From: JAJXWB01 sp036796555
GTDB taxonomy: Bacteria; Pseudomonadota; Alphaproteobacteria; Rhizobiales; Beijerinckiaceae
Direction: 5' to 3'
NCBI GenBank assembly: GCA_036796555.1
Contig: DAIRCS010000003.1
Location: 1 to 64,000, forward strand
Length of the DNA: 64,000 nucleotides
Every line of letters starts with the position of its first letter. The first letter of the stretch is position 1. A program made the position numbers and the translations under genes. The notes below the pieces were generated by a model. The model did no database searches and was not told the origin of the DNA. It was given only the letters and a program-made list of their open reading frames with translations. This document shows, piece after piece, positions 34,421-43,242 of the stretch.

Positions 34421-35638
34421 CTATTTGCCGGTTTGAGCCGACTTGACGAAAGAACATTCGCTTTCCGACAGGGGGCGGAACGCCTCCTCGCCGGACAATT
34501 TCTGGACCGGCTTCAACAGATCCCATTCGTCTTTCGAGTCGGACGGCTTCTTGACCTGGAACAGATAGAAGTCGCGCAAGAGCCGTCCGTCCGCGCGCAC
34601 AACGCCATTCCTCGTCATGAAATCGTTGACGGGAATCTCGCGCATCTTGTCGGCGACCGCCTTGCCGTCCACGACGCCGGCGGCGCGGACCGCCGTCAGG
34701 TAATGTTTCACGGCGCTATAGGCGCCGGCCTGCACGCTGTTGGGCATGCGCTTCTGCTGCGCGTAGAACCGCCGCGCGAAAGCGCGCGTGTCATCGTTCA
34801 TGTCCCAGTAGAAGGCTTCGGCGAGCAGCAATCCCTGCGTGGGCTTGAGGCCGAGCGCATGGACGTCGGTGACGTAGGTGACGAAGGAGGCGAGCGTCTG
34901 CCCTCGTTCTGTCACGCCGAATTCCTCCGCCTGCTTGATGAAGGTCACGAGGTCCTGCCCCGCCAGCGCCAACAGGATGGCTTTCGCGCGCGAGGCCTGC
35001 GCCTGCAGGATGAAGGAGCTGTAGTCGGCGGAATTGATCGGGGTGCGCACCTCGCCGAGCGATTTGCCGCCCGCTTCGAGCGCGAACCGCGCGCCGTCGC
35101 GCGACATGGCCGAGCCGAAGGCGTTATCGGTCGCGACCGTATAAAACGTGTCCGCGCCCGACTTCACGCTCGCAGCCCCGATCGTCTTGGCCAGCGCGTA
35201 GGTGTCGAACACCCAGTGGAACGAAGTGGGCGAGCAGGCCTTGCCTGTCAGGTCGCTGGACCCTCCCGAAGTCACGATGTCGATCTTGCCGCGCGGGGGA
35301 AGAACGCTGCGCAGCGCCATGCCCACCGCAGAGCTTCCCGTGCCGGTGATCATCTCGACGCCGTCCACATCGATCCAGCGTTTGGCGATGGAAACGGCCA
35401 GATCCGGCTTGCTGTGCGTATCGGCGGAGACGATCTCGACCTTGCGGCCGAGAACCGGACCGAAATCGGCGGCCGCGAGTTCGGCCGCGACGACGGAGCC
35501 TCGGCCCGTCGCATCGGCATAGCCGCCGGACATGTCCTCCAGCACGCCGATGCGCAAAGGCGGCGGCTCTTGCGCATTTGCGCCGGTCCCGAACAGGCAC
35601 GCGCCCAGCGCGATCAGAATTGTCGATGCAAGCCGCAT
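34421..35638 (-). CDS. ABC transporter substrate-binding protein, Leu/Ile/Val family (orphan, copy 2)
   Basis: A 405-residue periplasmic protein with signal peptide MRLASTILIALGACLFGTGA ending near NAQ. It has LRIGVLEDMSGGYADATGRG, KVEIVSADTHSKPDL, DLTGKACSPTSFHWVFDTYA, and YSAVKHYLTAVRAAGVVDG, so it is a close paralogue of the protein at 30645-31859 and probably binds a related ligand. GGGAGGGAAC precedes the ATG at 35638. It sits between a ligase and an SDR gene, transcribed with them. No membrane component of the transporter is encoded in the window. Confidence 0.88.
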   Translation of the reverse strand: MRLASTILIALGACLFGTGANAQEPPPLRIGVLEDMSGGYADATGRGSVVAAELAAADFGPVLGRKVEIVSADTHSKPDLAVSIAKRWIDVDGVEMITGTGSSAVGMALRSVLPPRGKIDIVTSGGSSDLTGKACSPTSFHWVFDTYALAKTIGAASVKSGADTFYTVATDNAFGSAMSRDGARFALEAGGKSLGEVRTPINSADYSSFILQAQASRAKAILLALAGQDLVTFIKQAEEFGVTERGQTLASFVTYVTDVHALGLKPTQGLLLAEAFYWDMNDDTRAFARRFYAQQKRMPNSVQAGAYSAVKHYLTAVRAAGVVDGKAVADKMREIPVNDFMTRNGVVRADGRLLRDFYLFQVKKPSDSKDEWDLLKPVQKLSGEEAFRPLSESECSFVKSAQTGK

Positions 35639-35687
35639 GTTCCCTCCCTTTCTGTTTATCGATTTTGCGGGGCGCGAGCCGTGGCCC

Positions 35688-36515
35688 TCACAGGTTCGCA
35701 TTGAACTTCTGCACCATCAGCGCCTGCGAGAGGCCGCCGTCGCAATTGACGTTCTGGCCGGTCACGAACGAGGCCATGGGCGAGGCAAGAAAGACGATCG
35801 TGTCCGCCAGTTCGGAGGGTTGCCCGAGCCGCCCCATGGGAATGCGCGCCGCCCGCTGCTCGATGACGTCGGGCGTAAGCACCGCGCGCATCAACGGCGT
35901 CTCGACCGTGCCGGGGCTCACGACATTCACGCGAACGCCGTCTCCGACCCATTCCATCGCCATCGTCCTGGTCAGCGCGATCAGCGCGGCCTTGGTGACG
36001 CCATAGGGGCCGCCGTTGGGATAGGCGCCGATGCCCGCCAGCGACGCGATGTTCACGATGGAGGCGTGCGCGCTCTTGCGCAAATGCGGCAGGCAGGTGC
36101 GCGCCAGCATGATCGCGCCCTCGATGTTGACGCGGAAGGATCGCCGCCAGTCTTCGAGGTCGGCTGTCTCCAGCGCGCCGGCTTTCACGAGAGCGGCCGC
36201 GTTGACCACCACGTCAAGCCCGCCATAACGCGCGACGGTCGCGGAAACGGCGGCGTCGATGTCCGGTTGGCTCGCGACGTCCATGGCAAGCGCGATCGCG
36301 TCGCCTCCGGCCGCTGCGATCTCCGCCGCGACACGGTCGGCCGCATCCTTGCGGATATCCGCCACGGCCACCCGGCCGCCGTTCGCGGCGATGACGCGGG
36401 CGGTTTCCTCGCCGATGCCGCTGCCGCCGCCGGCGACGAGCGCGACAAGTCCGACGAAGCGGGATTGCTGCATCCAGTCGCGCGGCCGCGCCTCGACTTT
36501 GCCTCTTGCTCCCAT
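35688..36515 (-). CDS. Short-chain dehydrogenase/reductase
   Basis: A 275-residue SDR. The nucleotide-binding motif is VAGGGSGIGEETAR (about residues 28-41); the catalytic serine lies in IASLAGIGAYPNGGPYGVTK with the Tyr-x-x-x-Lys (PYGVTKAAL). An aspartate after the second strand (VADIR) suggests NAD preference. It would oxidise a secondary alcohol to a ketone, as needed before a Baeyer-Villiger step. AAAGGAGGAAATCG precedes the ATG at 36515. Its gene neighbours include a second SDR, 88 bases upstream. Confidence 0.88.
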   Translation of the reverse strand: MGARGKVEARPRDWMQQSRFVGLVALVAGGGSGIGEETARVIAANGGRVAVADIRKDAADRVAAEIAAAGGDAIALAMDVASQPDIDAAVSATVARYGGLDVVVNAAALVKAGALETADLEDWRRSFRVNIEGAIMLARTCLPHLRKSAHASIVNIASLAGIGAYPNGGPYGVTKAALIALTRTMAMEWVGDGVRVNVVSPGTVETPLMRAVLTPDVIEQRAARIPMGRLGQPSELADTIVFLASPMASFVTGQNVNCDGGLSQALMVQKFNANL

Positions 36516-36603
36516 CGATTTCCTCCTTTGTCTCCGCGTTGCGCGCGATCCGCAGCGACGCTGACTCCGCCGCGCGACCCGTTTCCGATCCGGCGAAGAC
36601 TTC

Positions 36604-37347
36604 TCAGCCGACCGGTTGCGGGAGAAATTTTGCGATCGCCCAGCCGCCGTCGACCGGCAGGATCGCGCCGTTGACGAAGCTCGCCCCGGGCGAGGCCAGA
36701 AAGGCGCAGGCCTCGCCGATTTCCTCCGGCTGTCCCACGCGGCCGAGGGGAGAGGCCTCGATCATCATGCGATGCCACCACTCGTTCGTGCGGATACGCT
36801 CGTCAGTTCCCGGGCTCCAGATCAGGCCCGGCGCGACGGCGTTGACGCGGACGCCGTCGCGGCCGAATTCCGTCGCGAGCATGCGCGTGATGCCGACGAC
36901 CGCGTATTTCGTCGGCACATAGGCGGCGGCCCCCGCCGCGCCGACCATGCCGAAGACGGACGCGATATTGACGATCGAGCCTTTCGACTGTTTCAGGGCC
37001 GGGAGCGCAAAGCGACACAGGCGCAGCACCGGCCGCACGTTGATGTCGTAATAGCGGTCGTAATCCTCGTCCGTCGTTTCCTGGAAAGCGCGCGCATTGC
37101 CCAGGCCGGCATTGTTGACCAGCGTATCGATCCGCCCGTGACGCTTCGCGCAATCCTCGACGATGGTGCGACAGAAATCGCCATCGCGCAGATCGCCCGC
37201 GACATGGGCGTAGTTCTCGTTCGACGCCAGCGTGTCGGGCGCGGGCTTCTGGTCCGCGCCGAACACCTTGTATCCCTGACGAAGAAAGACAGTGGCGATG
37301 CCGAGCCCCACGCCCTGCGACGTTCCGGTTATCAATGCGATGCGCAT
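36604..37347 (-). CDS. Short-chain dehydrogenase/reductase
   Basis: A 247-residue SDR with TGTSQGVGLGIA at the N-terminus, NNAGLGNAR, the serine in VNIASVFGMVGAAGAA, and YVPTKYAVVG as the Tyr-x-x-x-Lys. An aspartate in GADQKPAP suggests NAD use. It differs enough from the upstream SDR (35688-36515) that the two probably act on different steps. ATG at 37347 follows GGGAGGCCGCAAG. It is 66 bases downstream of a ligase gene on the same strand. Confidence 0.88.
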   Translation of the reverse strand: MRIALITGTSQGVGLGIATVFLRQGYKVFGADQKPAPDTLASNENYAHVAGDLRDGDFCRTIVEDCAKRHGRIDTLVNNAGLGNARAFQETTDEDYDRYYDINVRPVLRLCRFALPALKQSKGSIVNIASVFGMVGAAGAAAYVPTKYAVVGITRMLATEFGRDGVRVNAVAPGLIWSPGTDERIRTNEWWHRMMIEASPLGRVGQPEEIGEACAFLASPGASFVNGAILPVDGGWAIAKFLPQPVG

Positions 37348-37413
37348 CTTGCGGCCTCCCTTTCCGATCATTGTTTGAATTGTTGTTCGTCGAACGCCCT
37401 CACAGCCCGGAAT

Positions 37414-39057
37414 TCACGCAATCTTCTCCCGCCGGACGTGAATGCCCGCGCGCTCGCGATCCCACGTGTCCGGGCTGAGTCCTTGCTGGCGAAGAACGTA
37501 TTTCTCGATTTTCTGCGTCGGCGTCCGCGGCAGCGCGTCGAGAATCCGGACGTAGCGCGGCAGCATGAAATGCGCGAGCCGCGCACGAAGGAATTCGAAC
37601 AGGGCCGCGGGGTCGATCGTCGCGCCATCCGCAGGCGCGACGATCGCCAATATGTCGTCCTCCGACACTTCATTCGCGACCGCCACGACGGCGCATTCGC
37701 GCACGGCGGGATAAGCAAGTATCTCGGCCTCCACCTCGAAGGACGAAACATTCTCGCCGCGGCGGCGTATCGCGTCCTTCATGCGGTCGACGAAGAAATA
37801 ATTGCCCTCTTCGTCGCGCCGGAAGGCGTCGCCGGTGTGAAACCAGCCGTTGCGCCAGGCCTCGGCGATCGCCTCCGGATTTTTGAAGTAGCCGGAATTG
37901 AGCGCCCATGGCGCGTCGCTGCGGATGATCAATTCGCCGACGGCGCCGGGGGGAACTTCGATATCGTTCGAATTCACGATGCGAAGCTCGTTTCCAGGCC
38001 GCGCCGCCCCGCACGTTCCGACTGCCGTCGGGTTGGGGCCGGAGACGATCGGCGTGTTCAATTCGGTCATGTTGTAGAGGGTCCACACATTCACGCCGAA
38101 CCGCTCCGCGAATTCCGCAGCATCGTTCGGCAGGGGAATGATGGTGACGTTTTTCAGCGTGTGCTGTCTGTCCGCATCGGATGGCGGAAGGCGCGACAGG
38201 AAGGACGACATCACGCCGAGCAGGATCGTGTAGGTCGCCCTGGTGGCGTGCACGGTCGACCAGAAGCGGTCCGTCGAAAAGTCGCCGCCCAGACCGACCG
38301 AGCCGCCGCGATGGAGCATCGCCATGACAGGTAGCGTGCCGCCGATGTGAAAGAACGGCAGGAAGCACAGAACGCTGTCTTCCGCGCCCAGCATCGGATA
38401 GGCGGCGGCCCCGGCCATGTGCCACATATGGGCGTAGCTGCTGACGACGCCTTTGGATCGCCCGGTCGTCCCGGACGTATAGACGATCGATTGCGGATCC
38501 CAGGGTTCGATTGGCCGCGCCAGCGGAGGAGTTTCCGATGGATCGCGCGGGAGCGCGTGAAACGCAATCTGTTCGACGCCGTCGATCGCGACGCCGCCTT
38601 CGCCGGCGACGACGATCGTCCGGATGCGCCCACGGTCGATCGGAACAAGCCGCTCGAGCAGCGCGCCATGCGCGATCAGCACGGAGGCGTCGGCATTGAC
38701 CAGCACATGCGACAGCAAAGCGCCGCGATAAGCCGTGTTGATAGGCACGTAGATCGCGCCGAGCCAGTTGATCGCGAACCAGACTTTGACGATGTCGATC
38801 GTGTTCGGCAACCAGACCTGAACCGTGTCTCCCTGCTTCACGCCGAGCGCTGCGAGTCCGGCGGCGAGCGAACGGACACTCTCGCCAAAGGCGGCGTAGG
38901 TCTCGACCGATCCATCGGCAAGCCGCAGGAAAGGGCGGTCCGGATGCTCGCGCGCACGACGTTCGAGCACATAGCGCGAGACGGCGTCCTCGCGGGCGGG
39001 CGTCTGGCCATGCGCGAGGCCTGCGGAGGGCGGCGCGGGCTGAATATCGGCGCTCAA
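37414..39057 (-). CDS. AMP-dependent acyl-CoA synthetase (fatty-acid/crotonobetaine type)
   Basis: A 547-residue ANL ligase with VYTSGTTGRSKGV (residues 192-204), FFHIGGTLPVM, TLYNMTELNTP, FHTGDAFRRDEEGNYFFVDR with RRRGENVSSFEVE and PTQKIEKYVLR at the C-terminus. The pattern GNYFFVDRMKDAIRRRGENVSSFEVE matches the crotonobetaine/carnitine-CoA ligase-like branch. The start is TTG at 39057 with GGGAGGCGTGTC upstream. Transcription begins from the region with the palindrome at 39147-39160, so the operon would run ligase, SDR, SDR, binding protein, ligase, TetR. Confidence 0.9.
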   Translation of the reverse strand: MSADIQPAPPSAGLAHGQTPAREDAVSRYVLERRAREHPDRPFLRLADGSVETYAAFGESVRSLAAGLAALGVKQGDTVQVWLPNTIDIVKVWFAINWLGAIYVPINTAYRGALLSHVLVNADASVLIAHGALLERLVPIDRGRIRTIVVAGEGGVAIDGVEQIAFHALPRDPSETPPLARPIEPWDPQSIVYTSGTTGRSKGVVSSYAHMWHMAGAAAYPMLGAEDSVLCFLPFFHIGGTLPVMAMLHRGGSVGLGGDFSTDRFWSTVHATRATYTILLGVMSSFLSRLPPSDADRQHTLKNVTIIPLPNDAAEFAERFGVNVWTLYNMTELNTPIVSGPNPTAVGTCGAARPGNELRIVNSNDIEVPPGAVGELIIRSDAPWALNSGYFKNPEAIAEAWRNGWFHTGDAFRRDEEGNYFFVDRMKDAIRRRGENVSSFEVEAEILAYPAVRECAVVAVANEVSEDDILAIVAPADGATIDPAALFEFLRARLAHFMLPRYVRILDALPRTPTQKIEKYVLRQQGLSPDTWDRERAGIHVRREKIA

Positions 39058-39140
39058 GACACGCCTCCCTTGTCGATTTTCATCCGCAGCGGTTCGGACC
39101 CGGACAGGGCCGCGCAGTGGACGTATATACCGTTAGACAC

Positions 39141-39170
39141 ATTTTAATACCAACTGGTATATTTGGTCAA
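39141..39170 (-). promoter_or_regulatory. Promoter with embedded TetR operator, ligase operon
   Basis: On the minus strand TTGACC (39165-39170) and TAAAAT (39141-39146) are 18 bases apart. The palindrome ATACCA-AC-TGGTAT (39147-39160) lies wholly in the spacer. It shares 18 identical bases with the site at 30510-30527 when read in the same sense. Repressor binding would block polymerase. The downstream gene is the ligase starting at 39057. Confidence 0.65.
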
Positions 39171-39291
39171 GGGACCTGCGCAAATCGCGACGACGGCAGA
39201 TCGCGGTCGACGGTCGGCGCCTTATCGCGCAGCGGGCGCGAACGGGCCCGGCACGATCTCGGATCGTCAGCGCTTGCAATTAGACGCCATA

Positions 39292-39307
39292 TCATCTATT
39301 TAGATGA
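39292..39307. promoter_or_regulatory. Candidate MarR operator, palindrome
   Basis: TCATCTA-TT-TAGATGA is a perfect 16-base palindrome, 28 bases upstream of the MarR start. It suits autorepression of the MarR-efflux operon. Confidence 0.55.
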
Positions 39308-39334
39308 CATACCGTTTATTTCCTGGCCTTCGAC

Positions 39335-39808
39335 ATGAACCATCACGCTCCTGACGTCCGGCCGGCCGGGCAGCGGTTCGGCAGCCTGGTCGGCCTGCTT
39401 GCGCGGCAATGGCGCCAAGCTATCGACCTGCGGCTGCAACCTTTCGACCTGACGGAAGCGACATGGCGGCCGCTGGTGCATCTGGCGCGGGCCGACGCGC
39501 CGATGCGACAGAAGGATCTCGCCGAAGCCTTGTCGCTCGACAGCTCCTCCGTCGTGCGCATCCTCAAGAACCTCGAGGCCGAAGGATTGATCGTGCGCGG
39601 CGAGAACGAGGACGACCGCCGCGCCAAGGCCGTCGCGATCACGCCTGCGGGACGCAGGCTCGCGCGGCGCGTGGAGCGCGTTTCCGAGGATCTGGAGCGC
39701 GAGCTTCTGGCCGGGCTTAAAAGGAACGAGCTGGCGTCGACGAAAGACGTCCTGCAACGGCTGTCCGCCCTGCTCGGACAAGCGAACGCGCGCGGAGGCC
39801 GGCGATGA
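39335..39808 (+). CDS. MarR family transcriptional regulator
   Basis: A 157-residue winged-helix regulator. The recognition helix region is RQKDLAEALSLDSSSVVRIL, with the wing NEDDRRAKAVAITPAGRR. It overlaps the FUSC gene by 4 bases (ATGA), so it heads an operon with the efflux genes and probably represses them until an aromatic acid binds. The palindrome at 39292-39307 is the likely operator. ATG at 39335 has no strong ribosome site, and it begins right after the operator region. Confidence 0.88.
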   Translation: MNHHAPDVRPAGQRFGSLVGLLARQWRQAIDLRLQPFDLTEATWRPLVHLARADAPMRQKDLAEALSLDSSSVVRILKNLEAEGLIVRGENEDDRRAKAVAITPAGRRLARRVERVSEDLERELLAGLKRNELASTKDVLQRLSALLGQANARGGRR

Positions 39809-41880
39809 CCGCGCCGGCGGACAGTTCGAATTTTCCTGCGGCCGCGCGCTCATGGAACGCCTTCGTGGAGCAGCTCGACTCCGGCTGGGTGCGTGCGAAA
39901 GGCCCGCTCGTCTATGGCCTGCGGTTATGGATTTCGGTGACCGCGACCCTCTATGTCGCGTTCTGGCTCGAGATGGACGCGCCCTATTGGGCGGCGACCT
40001 CCGCCGCCGTCGCCTGCCTGCCTCAGGTCGGCGCGTCGCTGCGGCGGGGCTGGTTCCGGCTCATCGGCACGCTGGTCGGCGCGACGGCGGGCTTCCTCCT
40101 TGCCGCGACCTTTTCGCAGGATCGCGCCCTGTTCTTTTTAGCCCTTGCGCTCTGGGGCGCGGCTTCGGCCTTCGCGACGACGATCCTGACCAATTACGCG
40201 TCCTATGGCGCGGCGCTCTCCGGCTACACGGCCGCGATCGTCGCTGGCGGCGCGCTCGGCGCGACCGGCGGCGTCCATGCCGACGTCGCCTTCCAGCTCG
40301 CGGTCGCACGCGCCAGCGAGATCGCCCTCGGCATCGTCTGCGCGGGCGTCATCCGCACCCTGACCGATAGGGGCGACGCGCCGCGCCGGCTCGCGGCCTC
40401 CATTGCGACACTGTCGACTGACATCGCGCGCGGTTTTCTCGCGACGCTGTCTAACGGCGGCGCGGGGTTCCACGCGATGCAGCCCGTTCGCCGCGAGTTC
40501 GCGCGGCGGGCGATCACGCTCGATCCCGTCATCGACCAGGCGCTCGGCGAGTCCTCGGAAATCCGCTATCGCTCGCCGGTGCTGCAACGTGCGCTGGACG
40601 GATTGTTCACGGCCCTCGTGGGCTGGCGGGCGGTCGGGACGCATCTCAACCGGCTGCGGGGAGAAGAAGCGCGCGAGGACGCGGCGTTCATCCGCACCCG
40701 TATTGGCGACGCAAATCCGGCGGCTCTCGCGGACCCCGCGCAATGGCGCGCCGACCCCCAAGCGCTGCGCCGCGGTTGCGAGGCGGCGATCCGGGATCTG
40801 GAAAGCCTGGAGGCGCGCAGCCCTTCGATCCGGCTGCTGGCCGACAAGACCGCCGAACTGCTCGGCGGCATGGCGCAGGCGCTCGGCGGCCAGGCGCTTC
40901 TCGTCGATCCCGCGCAGCCGGGCCGGCAGGGCGGCCGCAAGCGACTGCGCGTGCCCGATGTCCTGCCGGCGCTCGTCAACGCCGCGCGCGTCTTCCTCAC
41001 CATTCTGGCCCTTGTCGCCTTCTGGATCGCGACTGCATGGCCGAGCGGCGTCACCGCGCTGATCTTCGCCATGGTCATCGCCATCGCGCAGGGGCCGCGC
41101 GCGAACCAAGCTTATGGAAGCGCGGTGGCCTTCGGCCTGGGCGTCATCGCCGCCACATGCGTCACGACATTCATCTCGCTCGCGATCCTGCCGAGATTGC
41201 CGGCGAGCTTCGCCGCGCTCGCGCTGCTGGCCGGATGCGTGCTCGTTCCGCTCGGGGCGTTCGGCCAGATCGTGCGGAACCCGACCTATGCCGCCATAGC
41301 CGGCACGACGACGACGCTCTTCATTCCGTTCCTGCAGCCGACCAATCCAATGGTCTACAATGCGGCTGACACGTTCAACAGGTCGCTCGCCATCATGGCG
41401 GGCTGTCTCGCCGGCGCTCTGTCCTTCCGTCTGCTGCCGCCGCTGTCGCCGGCCTATCGCACGCAGCGCCTGCTCCGCCTCACCCTGCGCGACCTGCGCG
41501 GCCTCGCAGGCGACGACGCGCGCGACGATTGGCGCGGCCATGTTCTCGGCCGGCTGGTCTCCCTGCCCGACACGGCGACGCCGCTGCAGCGCGCGCAGCT
41601 TGTGGCGGCGTTGTCGGTCGGCGAGGAGATCGTCCGGCTGCGCAGTTTCGCGGATCGCCTCGGTCTGACGCCTGCGCTCGCGCCCGCGCTAGGGGCGATC
41701 GCGGGGGGCGCGGGCGACGAGGCCGCAAGGCGGCTTGAAGACCTGGACGCGACTTTGGCGGCGATGCAGGAGCCCGCGGAAACGCGGCAGACCGTCTTGC
41801 GCGCGCGCGCGTCCGTCCTCGTCCTGTCGGAGGCGCTGGTCGAGCACGCCGCCTATTTCAACGACGGAGCCGCGCCTTGA
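39805..41880 (+). CDS. FUSC family protein, aromatic acid/fusaric acid efflux
   Basis: A 691-residue inner-membrane protein of the FUSC/AaeB family. An N-terminal membrane domain (from VYGLRLWISVTATLYVAFWL, with GWFRLIGTLVGATAGFLLAA) and a C-terminal one (VFLTILALVAFWIATAWPSG, AIAQGPRANQAYGSA, LALLAGCVLVPLGAF) flank a long hydrophilic middle region. It forms the inner-membrane pump of an aromatic-acid exporter with the HlyD protein encoded two genes later. The next gene starts 4 bases before the stop, showing translational coupling. Confidence 0.9.
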   Translation: MTAPADSSNFPAAARSWNAFVEQLDSGWVRAKGPLVYGLRLWISVTATLYVAFWLEMDAPYWAATSAAVACLPQVGASLRRGWFRLIGTLVGATAGFLLAATFSQDRALFFLALALWGAASAFATTILTNYASYGAALSGYTAAIVAGGALGATGGVHADVAFQLAVARASEIALGIVCAGVIRTLTDRGDAPRRLAASIATLSTDIARGFLATLSNGGAGFHAMQPVRREFARRAITLDPVIDQALGESSEIRYRSPVLQRALDGLFTALVGWRAVGTHLNRLRGEEAREDAAFIRTRIGDANPAALADPAQWRADPQALRRGCEAAIRDLESLEARSPSIRLLADKTAELLGGMAQALGGQALLVDPAQPGRQGGRKRLRVPDVLPALVNAARVFLTILALVAFWIATAWPSGVTALIFAMVIAIAQGPRANQAYGSAVAFGLGVIAATCVTTFISLAILPRLPASFAALALLAGCVLVPLGAFGQIVRNPTYAAIAGTTTTLFIPFLQPTNPMVYNAADTFNRSLAIMAGCLAGALSFRLLPPLSPAYRTQRLLRLTLRDLRGLAGDDARDDWRGHVLGRLVSLPDTATPLQRAQLVAALSVGEEIVRLRSFADRLGLTPALAPALGAIAGGAGDEAARRLEDLDATLAAMQEPAETRQTVLRARASVLVLSEALVEHAAYFNDGAAP

Positions 41881-42080
41881 GATTCGTCGAAGTCAACCTG
41901 TTCGGCGTCTATGTGGCGCCGATGGCCGCTCTTCTTCTCGTGGCGTGGATCTGCACCATCGCCTTGCGGATGGCCGCCGATCATTTCGGGCTGCTGCGCT
42001 ACGTCTGGCATCCGGCTCTGTTCATCGCAGCCGTCTATATGGTCGTGCTGTCGTCTCTCGTCCTTTTCATGGCGCGGTGA
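41877..42080 (+). CDS. DUF1656 membrane protein (AaeX-like)
   Basis: A 67-residue protein with two hydrophobic segments (VAPMAALLLVAWICTIAL and LFIAAVYMVVLSSLVLFM), matching the AaeX/DUF1656 family. Members accompany FUSC and HlyD proteins and are of unknown mechanism. The start is TTG at 41877 (TTGA overlap with the FUSC stop), with GGAG upstream. The next gene follows 3 bases after the stop. Confidence 0.85.
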   Translation: MRFVEVNLFGVYVAPMAALLLVAWICTIALRMAADHFGLLRYVWHPALFIAAVYMVVLSSLVLFMAR

Positions 42081-42083
42081 TCC

Positions 42084-43202
42084 ATGTCGCAACCGGATAC
42101 GAAAACGGATGGGCAGCTTCCGCGCAGGCGCCTTCTCGCTCCGCTGCTCACGCTGGCGGCGGTCGTTCTCGCGGCAATCTTCGGACGGGCGATGTGGCTT
42201 GCCTACATGGACGCGCCCTGGACCCGCGACGGCGTCGTGCGCGCCTATGTCGTGACCGTCGCGCCCGAGGTTTCCGGCAATCTGATCGACCTGCCCGTCG
42301 CCGACAATCAATTCCTGCGCAAAGGCGACCTGCTGCTGCGGATCGACCCGACGAACTACAGGATCGCGCTCGACCAGGCCGAGGCGTCCTTCAATCAGGC
42401 GAAAGCCAATGTCAGCAGCATCGACGCGCAGATCGCCGTGCAGCAGGCGCAGATCGTCGCGAGCGAGGCGCAGGTGACGCAGGCCGAAGCCGCGCTGACC
42501 TTCGCGCAACAACAGGCCGAGCGCTACGAAGCGCTGGTCGAGCGGAAGGCAGGCACGATCCAGAACGCCCAGCAATATGAATCGCAATTGCGACAACAGG
42601 AAGCGAACCTCTCCAGTGCGCAGGCGTCGCTGAAGCAGGCGCAACGCCGGACCGACGCGCTCAACGCCCAGCGCGGCGGCGCCGACGCCGCCGTCGCGCA
42701 GGCCGCCGCGCTTCTCGCGCGCGCCAAGATCAATCTGGAGCGCACGGAAATCCGCTCGCCCGTCAACGGCTGGGTCACCAATCTGCTGGCGCGGACCGGC
42801 AATTTCGCCGCAGCCGAACGCAGCGTCGTCTCGATCGTCGACGCCGACTCCTTCTGGATCGACGCCTATTTCGAGGAGACGAGCCTGGCGCGGGTCCGCG
42901 TCGGCGACGCCGCCGACGTCAAGCTCATGGGCTTCGGCGACGTCCTGCACGGTCATGTCGCCAGCATCGCGCGCGCGATCAACGTCGCCAACGCGCAGCC
43001 GAACGCGCAAGGCGTGGCCACGGTCAATCCGATCTTCACCTGGGTGCGCCTCGCCCAGCGCATTCCCGTGCGCATCCAGATCGACAAGACGCCCGCGGAC
43101 GTGACGCTCGCGGCGGGCATGACGGCGACGGTGCAGATCAACGCGGACGCATCGCGCGCGACACCGCGGCAGCCGGCGAGGGAACGCGGCAAGCCGGATT
43201 GA
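42084..43202 (+). CDS. HlyD family efflux periplasmic adaptor
   Basis: A 372-residue membrane-fusion protein. One N-terminal membrane anchor (LLAPLLTLAAVVLAAIFGRA) is followed by the biotinyl-lipoyl motif VAPEVSGNLIDLPVADNQFL, an alanine- and glutamine-rich coiled coil (about residues 90-215), then RSPVNGWVTNLLARTGNF and beta-barrel strands. It links the FUSC pump to an outer-membrane channel to export aromatic acids, in the manner of AaeA. No outer-membrane TolC gene is next to it. Confidence 0.92.
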   Translation: MSQPDTKTDGQLPRRRLLAPLLTLAAVVLAAIFGRAMWLAYMDAPWTRDGVVRAYVVTVAPEVSGNLIDLPVADNQFLRKGDLLLRIDPTNYRIALDQAEASFNQAKANVSSIDAQIAVQQAQIVASEAQVTQAEAALTFAQQQAERYEALVERKAGTIQNAQQYESQLRQQEANLSSAQASLKQAQRRTDALNAQRGGADAAVAQAAALLARAKINLERTEIRSPVNGWVTNLLARTGNFAAAERSVVSIVDADSFWIDAYFEETSLARVRVGDAADVKLMGFGDVLHGHVASIARAINVANAQPNAQGVATVNPIFTWVRLAQRIPVRIQIDKTPADVTLAAGMTATVQINADASRATPRQPARERGKPD

Positions 43203-43242
43203 CGCCAAACGGAGAGACTAAGCCGCAAGGCGGAACGGCTGT

